A model generated the notes under the pieces. It worked only from the letters and a program-made list of their open reading frames with translations, was not told where the DNA came from and did not search any database. DNA of 9,224 bases from Candidatus Eiseniibacteriota bacterium (GTDB taxonomy: Bacteria; Eisenbacteria; RBG-16-71-46; SZUA-252): NCBI GenBank assembly GCA_016880395.1, contig JAEHDN010000002.1, positions 1 to 9,224 of the forward strand. The letters run 5' to 3'. Below are positions 1-7,168 of the stretch, piece by piece. A program made the position numbers and the translations under genes. How positions within the stretch are numbered: the stretch's first letter is position 1; every line of letters begins with the position of its first letter.

Positions 1-693
1 CGTCCCCTCGGTGGGACGGCTGTACACCAGGTCGTCCATCGGCACCCGCTCGCCGCCGACGTAGAAGTCCATCCGGTCTCCGACGTCGCCCGACGCCTGC
101 CGGTACGCGATGAAGACGACCACGTGCGCGATGTCGATGTGCTCCCGCGCCCACGCCAGGATGTCCGGAACGTACGGGAGGGTGTCCTCGTAGACCGTCG
201 CGTTGAAGGCGCACGAGATGCCGCCCACGGCAGCGACGCGCTGCGCGAACTCGAGGCGGAGCGCGTTGAGATCGGTCTCGCTCTTACGCTTCCACCCGGG
301 CCGAGTCTGCTTGCTGTCGATGTGGAACGTGAAGCCCATGAGCCCCGCGCTCTTCAGGGCGCGAAGGAGATCGTCCGTGAGGGCGAGGCCATTGGTGTTG
401 AGGATCGGCTTGTATCCCATGGCGGCCACGCGCGCGACGATGTCGACCACGTCGGGATGCGTCAGCGGGTCTCCGCCGGCGATCGAGACGCCGTCGAAGT
501 TCCGGTATCGTGCGAACGTGTGGATCTCGTCCTCGATCTGCTCCAGCGACTTGTGCCCGCCCGTCACGTGGGCTCGATAGCACCCCTCGCAGTAGAGATT
601 GCAGGCGTCGGTGGGCTCGAGCCAGACGATCGGATTGTCCGGCAGGCTCCATGGAAGACGGTAGAGCGTGCGGTGATCGGGATACGTATTCAC
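1..693 (-). CDS. Radical SAM enzyme, C-terminus cut off by the window edge
   Basis: Seen: the minus-strand frame stays open from 693 to base 1, giving 231 residues with no stop. Cys31, Cys35 and Cys38 form the CxxxCxxC motif (CNLYCEGCY), which in radical SAM enzymes binds the [4Fe-4S] cluster that cleaves S-adenosylmethionine. A GGDP motif at residues 73-76 matches the family's GGEP-like SAM-binding motif, and LNTNG follows at about 100-104, as expected for the next barrel strand. The GTG at 693-691 is chosen as start because GGGGGAG lies six bases upstream. The frame continues upstream without a stop, so a longer start is possible, but that sequence looks non-coding. Substrate is unknown: the C-terminus, where a SPASM or other auxiliary cluster domain would lie, is missing. 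The family call is secure; the reaction is not. Confidence 0.9.
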   Translation of the reverse strand, partial: MNTYPDHRTLYRLPWSLPDNPIVWLEPTDACNLYCEGCYRAHVTGGHKSLEQIEDEIHTFARYRNFDGVSIAGGDPLTHPDVVDIVARVAAMGYKPILNTNGLALTDDLLRALKSAGLMGFTFHIDSKQTRPGWKRKSETDLNALRLEFAQRVAAVGGISCAFNATVYEDTLPYVPDILAWAREHIDIAHVVVFIAYRQASGDVGDRMDFYVGGERVPMDDLVYSRPTEGT

Positions 694-821
694 CTCGGTC
701 TCCCCCAGGCCGTCTGCGGCGGCCCGCGCATGGGTCGACAACGGCTCGTTCGGACGCCATGAAAGACCCGGGGAGCCTAGGAGGAGCCGCGCGCGGCGGC
801 TAGGGTCCCAAAGTAGTACCT

Positions 822-900
822 GGGAACGACGAAGCCCCGCTCGACCTCATCGGCCGAGCGGGGCCCGTACGCTCCGCGAGCATACAGCCTTGTCGTTCCC
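822..900 (-). terminator. Terminator-like hairpin nested in an outer inverted repeat
   Basis: The core is a perfect 10-bp inverted repeat, GCCCCGCTCG at 834-843 and CGAGCGGGGC at 855-864, with an 11-base loop. It lies about 40 bases after the stop of the minus-strand repeat-protein gene. In that direction the stem is followed by TTCGTCGTTCC, only moderately T-rich but plausible for a GC-rich genome. An outer perfect 9-bp pair, GGGAACGAC at 822-830 and GTCGTTCCC at 892-900, encloses it, together with a small GCTC-CGC-GAGC hairpin at 871-881. Most likely it ends transcription before the radical SAM gene; a structured RNA element is the alternative. Confidence 0.5.
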
Positions 901-902
901 GA

Positions 903-1862
903 TCAATCCTCCGTGCGCGTCCAGTAGTGGCGGTACGCGTATGGGATAGTCGTGATCTCGCGCGGCACACCGTTCACCGTTACGATGACGAAGGGGCCGC
1001 GCCACGTGTTCGCGCTGTACCACTGGCCGTCGTCCATGAGGTACCAGGTGTTGCCGTAGCGGTACATCTCGTACCCGGACGCGTCCCGCACGTAGTAGAC
1101 GTTCGTGCTCGGGATGATGCGCATGTCGGGCTGGACGTCGAACGTGGTCCCGGAGTGCCAGAACCGATCGTAGGAGCGGTTCGAGCTGTGATAGGCATCG
1201 TCCCGGTCGTAATCGTTGCGACCATAGCCGTAACGAGTGTCCGTCATCCAGTGGCGCCGGTAGGCGGTGGAGACGGTCAGGATCTCGTGAGGCGCCCCCG
1301 TCGCGCGGGTCGAGAAGAAGGGACCGCGCCAGGAGTCCGACTTGAACCATTGGCCGTCCTCGACCAAATACCATGTGCTGCGGAAGCGGTAGAGGTCGAA
1401 GTCGTCGCTGTTCCTCGCGTACTGGACGCCACGCCCCACGTTGTACATCTTCGGCTTCTTGACGAAGTTGCGCGGCGACACCCACGATCCCTCCGGCATG
1501 TCGGTCCGGATCACGCCAACGGACGAGTTCCAGTAGTGCCGGTAGGAATCGGGCAGGGTCGCGACCTCGTCCGGCAACCTGTCGTAGCTGACCGAGATGA
1601 ACGGTCCGCGCCAGTCGTTCGCGGTGTACCAGTACCCCTGGTCCACCAGGTACCATCGGTTTCCGTAGCGGTACATGTCATAGCCGGAGGCCCGGCGGTC
1701 GTAGTAGACGCTGGTGTTGGGGATGTAGTTCATCCTCGGCTCGTAACTGAACACGAAGCCCGAGCGCCAATATCGCGACTGAGCCTCGGCGCTCGCTGCG
1801 GGGATCCACGTAAGGGCCGCCACGAGCAGGAGCCCGTAAATCCATCGAGTCGCTCGTATCAT
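903..1862 (-). CDS. Secreted protein with three aromatic-rich WRGPF repeats, function unknown
   Basis: Seen: 319 residues beginning with a signal peptide (basic MIRATR, hydrophobic core at about 8-21, AxA-type cleavage near residues 25-27). The mature part holds three copies of a module at about 35-111, 127-205 and 237-314. Each copy contains a Y/F-rich strand, MYRYG or LYRF, WYLxDxGxW (the second copy has WYLVEDGQW), WRGPF, and ends in YRxxW. Copies 1 and 3 are closest; copy 2 is more diverged. A polar, Tyr/Asp/Arg-rich linker at about 209-233 separates copies 2 and 3. The ATG at 1862 is preceded by AGGAGG in a GGAGGGGG stretch. No enzyme motif is recognisable. The spacing of Trp/Tyr and Gly suggests small beta domains exported to the periplasm or surface. 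It is divergent from the barrel/transpeptidase pair, so an envelope role is a guess from context only. Confidence 0.85.
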   Translation of the reverse strand: MIRATRWIYGLLLVAALTWIPAASAEAQSRYWRSGFVFSYEPRMNYIPNTSVYYDRRASGYDMYRYGNRWYLVDQGYWYTANDWRGPFISVSYDRLPDEVATLPDSYRHYWNSSVGVIRTDMPEGSWVSPRNFVKKPKMYNVGRGVQYARNSDDFDLYRFRSTWYLVEDGQWFKSDSWRGPFFSTRATGAPHEILTVSTAYRRHWMTDTRYGYGRNDYDRDDAYHSSNRSYDRFWHSGTTFDVQPDMRIIPSTNVYYVRDASGYEMYRYGNTWYLMDDGQWYSANTWRGPFVIVTVNGVPREITTIPYAYRHYWTRTED

Positions 1863-1880
1863 AGGGAAACACCCCCTCCT

Positions 1881-1899
1881 GGGCGGCCCGTAGCCGCCC
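1881..1899 (-). promoter_or_regulatory. Leader hairpin abutting the ribosome binding site of the repeat-protein gene
   Basis: GGGCGGC at 1881-1887 and GCCGCCC at 1893-1899 form a perfect 7-bp GC-only stem with a 5-base loop. In the minus-strand transcript this hairpin ends directly before the AGGAGGGGG ribosome binding site (1872-1880) of the gene starting at 1862. A hairpin placed there could affect ribosome access or mRNA stability. The structure is visible in the sequence; the regulatory role is inferred. Confidence 0.4.
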
Positions 1900-1929
1900 G
1901 ATCGAAGTTGTATTCACACCCCTTCTCGA

Positions 1930-1985
1930 CGGACCCGGTTTCTACAAACGCGCGGGTCCGGATCCGCCTATCCCCATTGCGGATC
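1930..1985. promoter_or_regulatory. Two adjacent hairpins/dyads in the divergent intergenic region
   Basis: The first dyad pairs CGGACCCG (1930-1937) with CGGGTCCG (1953-1960). It continues inward with GTTT (1938-1941) and AAAC (1946-1949) around a CTAC loop, giving 12 base pairs with one 3-base bulge. Immediately next, GATCCGC (1961-1967) pairs with GCGGATC (1979-1985) across 11 bases. They lie between the divergent genes starting at 1862 (minus) and 2120 (plus). They could be operator dyads for a shared regulator or a structured leader; no known regulator site is recognised. No convincing -35/-10 pair was found for either gene. Confidence 0.4.
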
Positions 1986-2119
1986 GGGACCAGACGGATC
2001 ATCCACACCCACGTGATAGAGGAAGCATGGCGCGTGCCGGTGGCCATGATAGGATGCGGCCTCGAGGGCATGCCGGTTCGCGCCACGAAGCGGCTCACAT
2101 TTCCACGGAGGATCAAGCC

Positions 2120-2617
2120 ATGCGTCCACGCTTCAGCAGCACCCGAGTTCGCTTCGCCGCTCTCCTGGTGGTGGCGGTCGCCGCGCTCACCATGGCCGTG
2201 ACCGCGCGCGAGGCATATGCGTTGAGCGGACCCATCGGGTTCACGGCGATGGGCGGCTACTACTCCGGCAACATCGACGAGGCCTTCCTCGGAGGCGGCG
2301 TTCGCGTGGGCCTCGGCAGCATCTCGGGCACGGCGTACGGCGAGTACATCTTCGTGAGCAGCGGAAACGCCTATTCCTTCAACGTGGATTTCACATTGCC
2401 GGTCCTGCCGCTGGGCGTGGCGAGCGTCTACGCGGGCGCAGGCGCTGGTTTTCTCACGGTGGATCCGGAGGTCGGCGACAACAACACGGAGACGGTCGTG
2501 AATCTCCTGGTGGGAGCCGGCCTCAGCGCCGTACCCATGAAGCCGTATGGCCAGATCAAGTACGTGTTCGTGGACGGGGAGGATCCTCTCGTCTTCGCGG
2601 TGGGCGTGCGCTTCTAG
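2120..2617 (+). CDS. Outer-membrane beta-barrel-like protein, small
   Basis: Seen: 165 residues with a classical signal peptide (MRPRFSSTRVRF, then a hydrophobic stretch at about 13-27, AYA near 32-34). The mature chain alternates short Gly-rich and aromatic strands such as GFTAMGGYY, GTAYGEYIF and YGQIKYVF, and ends in FAVGVRF. A terminal Phe after alternating residues is the usual beta-signal for outer-membrane insertion by BAM. Mature size of about 130 residues would suit an eight-strand barrel or a barrel fragment. The start at 2120 is chosen because GGAGG (2107-2111) sits eight bases upstream and the signal peptide begins there; the in-frame ATG at 2027 would add 31 unlikely residues. 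The transpeptidase gene follows after 10 bases, so the two are probably co-transcribed. No specific ligand or named family can be assigned. Confidence 0.8.
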   Translation: MRPRFSSTRVRFAALLVVAVAALTMAVTAREAYALSGPIGFTAMGGYYSGNIDEAFLGGGVRVGLGSISGTAYGEYIFVSSGNAYSFNVDFTLPVLPLGVASVYAGAGAGFLTVDPEVGDNNTETVVNLLVGAGLSAVPMKPYGQIKYVFVDGEDPLVFAVGVRF

Positions 2618-2627
2618 CGGACCGTCC

Positions 2628-4286
2628 GTGAAGATGTCCGCCGCGCTCGCGGCACTGGCAGCCTCGCTCTGCCTTGCCACGGCCGCATCTGCCGGGCCGG
2701 TCGAGGATCGGATCGAGACGAGCGCGGCGCGCCTCTCCTCGGGGGGCACGCTCACGGTCGGGACCTCGGCGATCGCGGCACGATCGCTCGTCCCGATGAT
2801 CTACGAGCGGCGCGGCTACCGCCCGGCGTGGGACGCCCCGAGGCTCGACGTTCTCCTCGGTGAGATCGACGATGCGGCCCGGGACGGCCTCACTCCGGAC
2901 GACTACCACCGCGCCGACCTCCGCCGGATGCGGGCGGCTCTCGACAAAGCCGAGGGCCGCTCACCCGACGCGATCGCGGATCGCGACATCGTCGCCACCG
3001 ACGCGCTCATCGGCCTCGCCTACCACCTCTATGCCGGGAAGGTCGATCCGGTCCGGCTCGACTCGAAGTGGAACTTCACGCGCACGCTGGACCGCCAGGA
3101 GGCCGTCGACGCGCTGCTGCGCGTGCTCGACTCGGGGCAGATCCGGCCCTGGCTCGAGCACCTGCGCCCCAGGCATCCCTACTACTCGACTCTTCGCGCC
3201 GAGCTGACGTCCTACCGCAGCCTCGCAGCGAGAGGCGGATGGCCCTCGATCCCCGCAGGGCCCGCGCTCAAGCCCGGAATGCGGGATGCTCGCGTTCCCA
3301 TCGTGCGGGCCAGGCTGGCGGCAACCGGGGATCTACCGCCGGCCCGGCGCTCGGGCGCGAGCGACACGTCGCGGGTCTTCGACACCGCGCTCGCGGATGC
3401 GGTGCGGGCCTTCCAGCGGCGGCACCTGCTCGCGGACGACGGGACCCTGGGCGCCGGAACCGTGGCCGCGATGAACGTCCCGATCCGGGCCCGCGTCGAT
3501 CAGATCCGCGTCAATCTCGAGCGCGCCCGCTGGATCCTCCACGACCTGCCGGACAGCTTCGTCATCGTCAACGTCGCGGCGTTCAAGACCTACCTGGTCG
3601 CGAAGGGTCAGGCCGTGTGGTCGGCCCGCTGCCAGGTAGGCAAGGAGGCGAGACAGACGCCGATCTTCCGGGACGACATGCGCTACGTCGTATTCAATCC
3701 GACCTGGACGGTGCCCCCCGGAATCCTGGCGAAGGATATCCTGCCCTCGCTGCAGCGCGGCGACCTTGGTGTCCTGAAGCGCAAGCGGCTGAAGATCATC
3801 GATCGGCAGGGGCGCGTGGTGAGCCCGGGGTCGGTGCGGTGGTCCCAGGTGCGCGCAGCCAGCTGCCCCTACACCTTCCGCCAGGACGCCGGACCGGACA
3901 ACGCGCTCGGCCGCGTGAAATTCATGTTCCCCAACCGGTACTCGGTCTACCTCCACGACACACCGTCGCGCGACCTCTTCGAGTCGCCGTCCCGCGCGTT
4001 CAGCTCCGGATGCATCCGCGTGGAGCGTCCACTCGAGCTGGCCGAGCGGGTGCTCAAAGACCCCAAGTGGAGCGCGGCCGCGATCGGGCGCACGATCGAC
4101 GGTGGGAAGACGGTCACGGTGAACCTGCGCCGCCCGCTTCCCGTGCTGCTCCTCTACTGGACGGCGTTCCCCTCGGGGGAGGGGCGGCGTGTGGGATTCG
4201 CTCGGGACATCTACGGGAGGGATCCCCCGATTCTCAGGGCGCTCGGCCAAGCGGGCGGAGGAGCGCGGGCAGCCGCCTCGCGCTGA
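2628..4286 (+). CDS. YcbB/LdtD-type L,D-transpeptidase, periplasmic
   Basis: Role known for the family: forms 3-3 meso-diaminopimelate cross-links in peptidoglycan, or links proteins to it, through an active-site cysteine. Seen: 552 residues with a signal peptide (about 1-22, ending AASA). An N-terminal scaffold region at about 53-195 includes RGYRPAWD and DGLTPDDY. A peptidoglycan-binding-like domain lies at about 218-285 (ADAVRAFQRRHLL), and a YkuD catalytic domain from about 310. Catalytic signatures are HDTP (His443) and FSSGCIRVERP (Cys462), both intact, and order and length match the YcbB type. The GTG at 2628 is preferred over the ATG at 2634 because it adds a Lys to the signal peptide. 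Neither has a strong ribosome binding site, so coupling to the barrel gene 10 bases upstream is likely. The gene ends two bases before the convergent kinase gene. Confidence 0.93.
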   Translation: MKMSAALAALAASLCLATAASAGPVEDRIETSAARLSSGGTLTVGTSAIAARSLVPMIYERRGYRPAWDAPRLDVLLGEIDDAARDGLTPDDYHRADLRRMRAALDKAEGRSPDAIADRDIVATDALIGLAYHLYAGKVDPVRLDSKWNFTRTLDRQEAVDALLRVLDSGQIRPWLEHLRPRHPYYSTLRAELTSYRSLAARGGWPSIPAGPALKPGMRDARVPIVRARLAATGDLPPARRSGASDTSRVFDTALADAVRAFQRRHLLADDGTLGAGTVAAMNVPIRARVDQIRVNLERARWILHDLPDSFVIVNVAAFKTYLVAKGQAVWSARCQVGKEARQTPIFRDDMRYVVFNPTWTVPPGILAKDILPSLQRGDLGVLKRKRLKIIDRQGRVVSPGSVRWSQVRAASCPYTFRQDAGPDNALGRVKFMFPNRYSVYLHDTPSRDLFESPSRAFSSGCIRVERPLELAERVLKDPKWSAAAIGRTIDGGKTVTVNLRRPLPVLLLYWTAFPSGEGRRVGFARDIYGRDPPILRALGQAGGGARAAASR

Positions 4287-4288
4287 GA

Positions 4289-4305
4289 TCAGCCCTTCGG
4301 GCTGA
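4289..4305 (+). terminator. Short hairpin spanning the kinase stop, downstream of the transpeptidase
   Basis: TCAGCCC (4289-4295) and GGGCTGA (4299-4305) form a perfect 7-bp stem with a TTC loop, beginning two bases after the transpeptidase stop and followed on the plus strand by AGTTT. On the minus strand it encodes the last residues and stop of the kinase. It could be a weak terminator for the plus-strand pair, but the loop and tail are short, so this is tentative. Confidence 0.3.
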
Positions 4306-7168
4306 AGTTTCGGATCAAAACGACGTTCTGGCTGGACACGCCGTACGTGAAGAAGATGCGGCTCCCATCCCGCGACCACTTCACGTAGGGGATGGAGCCC
4401 GCCTCGAAATCGGTGACGGGCGTCGGATTCTCGCCCTCCGCGCCCACGACCCAGAGATTGTCGGCGTTTCCGATCTTTCGCCGCACCACGAGCCGCTTGC
4501 CGTCCGGAGACCAGCGGTGCAGCGTGATCCGTCCCTCGGTGAAGTGCGTGATCTCGCGTGCCGGACCACCGTCCAGAGGGAGCCTGTAGACGTTCCGCTG
4601 CTGATTGGAGGCGTGAGTGTAGGTGACGCTGTTTCCGTCCGGACCCCAGCGGGTATCGACGGCGCGCGGGGGAACCGGCACCCTGATCCCAGGTCCACCT
4701 CGGACGGGAATGATCTCGGGAGTGAACGCCCCCTGGCCCTGGACCTCTTGCACCGCGGTGTGGAAGATGCGGTTGCCATCGGGAGAGAAGTCGGCCGACT
4801 GATTGGAGCTGGCCGCCAGCCGGACCGGGGGGCCCCCCGCCGCCGGCATGCTCCAGAGCACGTCGCGATTGTCGTTGCGGTAGAAAAGGATCGTGCCGCC
4901 GTCACGGGACACGTCGGCCACCACCTCTCCTTCACCCGTCGTCAGCGCCTTGGCATTCTCGCCGTTCGCGTCCATGCGCCAGATGTGGGGCGTCAGATCG
5001 GCCCCCGTCCGGACGTAGACGATGCCGGACCCAGGGCGGAAGAACGGCGCGGTCGCGACCTTCTGCCCCTCGGTCAGCGAGTGCTCTGTCCCTCCTGCGA
5101 GCGGCGCCGCGACGATCTGGGCCGTTCCGTCCTTCACCGTTTGGTAGAGGAGCGTGCTGTCGGGGCCCTCGTCGAATCTGTGGACGGCCCCTTCCTCGGC
5201 TGATCCGAAGGTGATCTGGCGGATGTCGCGCACGCCGGACGGGGTGGTCATCCAGAGATCCGGCTGCTCCCGGAATCGCACCGCCGCGATTGCGGAACCG
5301 TCCCCCGACAGGCTGAGACCGGAATAGCCGCTCGCGTCGCTCGTGATGTGTTCGACCCGGCCGTCGGGGTAGCCGATCGTCCAGAGCTGGGAGAAGGTCA
5401 TCGTCGCCGCGTCGAACCCGGACGCGACCAGCCCGCGTCCGTTCGGAAGCCAGGAGATGTCGCTTATGTCCACGAAGGCAGCCTTCTCGATGGGCTCTCG
5501 CCGGCCATCCGTCACCCGATAGCAGGCGATGGTGGCTGCGAGGCCCTTCCCGCCCCGCGTCTCGACGATGGCGATCCGCTTCCCGTCGGGGGACCAGGCG
5601 GGCTGTCCGAAATCGACCGGCGGCGACACGGTGGCGAGGTTCCGCTCCTTGCCGCTGTCGAGGTCGCGCACGACGAGGGACATCCGGTTCAGATGGGGCT
5701 CTCCCCTCCGGAAGGCAAGTTGCTTCCCGTCCGGTGAGAAGGTGACCCGCGAGTCCACGTCGTACGCCCGCTTCCGCGGGCTGCCGCCGAGCGTCGGGAT
5801 CTCGAAGATCGCGGTGTAGCCGTCCCGATCCGGGTCGGCGCTCTGGTAGTAGAGATAGTCGCCGCCGGGGGCGAAGACGAGTCCCGTCGGCGAGATCGGC
5901 TGCGCCGGCAGGATCTGCACGTCGCTTCCGGTCGCGACCTGGCGCACCCAGAGCGTCCGGACTCCGTCCAGAAACATCGAGTACGCGATGTAGCGCCCAT
6001 CGGGGGAGATCGCCGCGCCGTTGATGGCGCCCCGGCTCGTGATCGTGCTGATTCGGATCGGAGCAGCACCGGACTCCGCGGTTCCAGCCGTGTGCCGAAG
6101 GAGGAGCACGCCCGCGATCGCGGCGCCCGCGACCACCACCGCGCCCGCGATCAGGACGGCCGGAGCGATACGCTTTCGCCCCGCGGCCGATGGGCCGCCG
6201 AGAACCGCAGAGCCGCTCCCCGAGCTGGGCGAGCTTCCCGACGGAGACAGCGTCTCGTACTCGTCGACGATCTCGCGCAGCTCGATGGCAAGGTCCTTCG
6301 CGGACTGGAGCCTCTGATCGGGGTTCTTGGCGAGACAGCGCCGGATCAGGCGCCTCAGCTCGCCGGGCGCTTCCGGATTCAGCTCGGCCACGTCCACGGG
6401 CTTCTCGTGGAGGATCTTGTGCATCGTCTCGACGCCGGACTCGGCCACGAACGGCCGCTTCCGCGTCACCGCCTCGTAGAGGATGCATCCGAAGGAGAAG
6501 ATGTCCGCCCGGTGATCCACCGAGGCGCCACGCACCTGCTCGGGCGCCATGTAGCCGACCGTCCCGAGGATCACGCCCGCGCTCGTGCCGTCCCCCGCCT
6601 CGGTCGGGCCCACGGTGACGTCGGCGTCGGCCTCGCCCTTCTCCGTGAGCTTGGCCAGGCCGAAGTCCAGCACCTTCGCGAAGCCGTCCTTCGAGACCAT
6701 GATGTTGCCCGGCTTGAGATCGCGGTGAACGATCCCCGCCGCGTGCGCCTTCGCAAGCCCCTCGGCCGCCTGGGCCAGATAGCCGAGCAGCGTGCGGAGG
6801 TCGGTCTTGTCCTGGTGGATCTTGGTCGAGAGGGTCTCCCCGCTCACCAGCTCCATCGAGATGAAGTGGACGGCGGACGGGGGAGGGCCGGCGCCTTCGG
6901 TGCCCCGCACCTCGTCCTGGCCGATCTCGTAGATCGTGACGATGTTCGGATGGTTGAGCGACGAGGCCGACTTGGCCTCGCGCACGAAGCGCCGGACGCG
7001 CTCCTCGCTCCGGACCAGCTCGGGCGGGAGGATCTTGAGCGCGACGTTGCGCTCCAGGGTCTGGTCCTGGGCGAGATAGACCTCGCCCATGCCGCCGGCT
7101 CCCAGGGGGCCGACGATGCGATAGTGGGAGATCTGGTCCTGGGGCTGGAGCGCTCGCTGCGAGGTCAC
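4289..7168 (-). CDS. PknB-like Ser/Thr protein kinase with transmembrane segment and PD40/TolB-like propeller
   Basis: Seen: 959 residues. The kinase domain spans about 16-300: glycine loop GAGGMGEV (23-30), Lys45 in VALK, Glu64 in the C helix, HRDLKPGN with Asp150 and Asn155, DFG at 168-170 and APE at 208-210. All key residues are present, so it should be active. A Ser/Gly linker (about 308-330) leads to one hydrophobic membrane segment (about 334-357). The rest, about 380-955, holds roughly a dozen SPDG-type PD40 repeats (SPDGRYIAY, SPDGKQLAF, SPDGKRIAI), expected to fold as a beta-propeller outside the membrane. The architecture suggests a sensor kinase answering an extracytoplasmic or protein signal; the ligand is unknown. 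The start is a GTG overlapping the HIT stop by four bases (GTGA) with no ribosome binding site, so translation is probably coupled. It is last in the MFS-HIT-kinase operon. Confidence 0.93.
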   Translation of the reverse strand: MTSQRALQPQDQISHYRIVGPLGAGGMGEVYLAQDQTLERNVALKILPPELVRSEERVRRFVREAKSASSLNHPNIVTIYEIGQDEVRGTEGAGPPPSAVHFISMELVSGETLSTKIHQDKTDLRTLLGYLAQAAEGLAKAHAAGIVHRDLKPGNIMVSKDGFAKVLDFGLAKLTEKGEADADVTVGPTEAGDGTSAGVILGTVGYMAPEQVRGASVDHRADIFSFGCILYEAVTRKRPFVAESGVETMHKILHEKPVDVAELNPEAPGELRRLIRRCLAKNPDQRLQSAKDLAIELREIVDEYETLSPSGSSPSSGSGSAVLGGPSAAGRKRIAPAVLIAGAVVVAGAAIAGVLLLRHTAGTAESGAAPIRISTITSRGAINGAAISPDGRYIAYSMFLDGVRTLWVRQVATGSDVQILPAQPISPTGLVFAPGGDYLYYQSADPDRDGYTAIFEIPTLGGSPRKRAYDVDSRVTFSPDGKQLAFRRGEPHLNRMSLVVRDLDSGKERNLATVSPPVDFGQPAWSPDGKRIAIVETRGGKGLAATIACYRVTDGRREPIEKAAFVDISDISWLPNGRGLVASGFDAATMTFSQLWTIGYPDGRVEHITSDASGYSGLSLSGDGSAIAAVRFREQPDLWMTTPSGVRDIRQITFGSAEEGAVHRFDEGPDSTLLYQTVKDGTAQIVAAPLAGGTEHSLTEGQKVATAPFFRPGSGIVYVRTGADLTPHIWRMDANGENAKALTTGEGEVVADVSRDGGTILFYRNDNRDVLWSMPAAGGPPVRLAASSNQSADFSPDGNRIFHTAVQEVQGQGAFTPEIIPVRGGPGIRVPVPPRAVDTRWGPDGNSVTYTHASNQQRNVYRLPLDGGPAREITHFTEGRITLHRWSPDGKRLVVRRKIGNADNLWVVGAEGENPTPVTDFEAGSIPYVKWSRDGSRIFFTYGVSSQNVVLIRNFSPKG

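Noticed and set aside
2050..2055. TAGGAT as a -10 box for the barrel/transpeptidase pair
   Set aside because: Only a partial match, and no acceptable -35 element lies about 17 bases upstream.
2027..2119. Upstream ATG at 2027 as start of the barrel protein
   Set aside because: It adds 31 residues before a complete signal peptide, while the ATG at 2120 has GGAGG eight bases upstream.
927..2201. Long plus-strand open frame opposite the repeat-protein gene
   Set aside because: It is antisense to a gene with a signal peptide and clear internal repeats; its translation is Val/Arg/His-rich with no motif, as expected for a shadow in GC-rich DNA.
3333..4379. Minus-strand open frame opposite the transpeptidase
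   Set aside because: Antisense to the catalytic domain; composition is typical of a shadow frame and no motif is present.
3068..5203. 711-codon plus-strand open frame across the transpeptidase and kinase genes
   Set aside because: It runs out of frame through an intact YkuD gene and antisense through the kinase propeller; the Arg/Pro/Gly-rich product has no domain.
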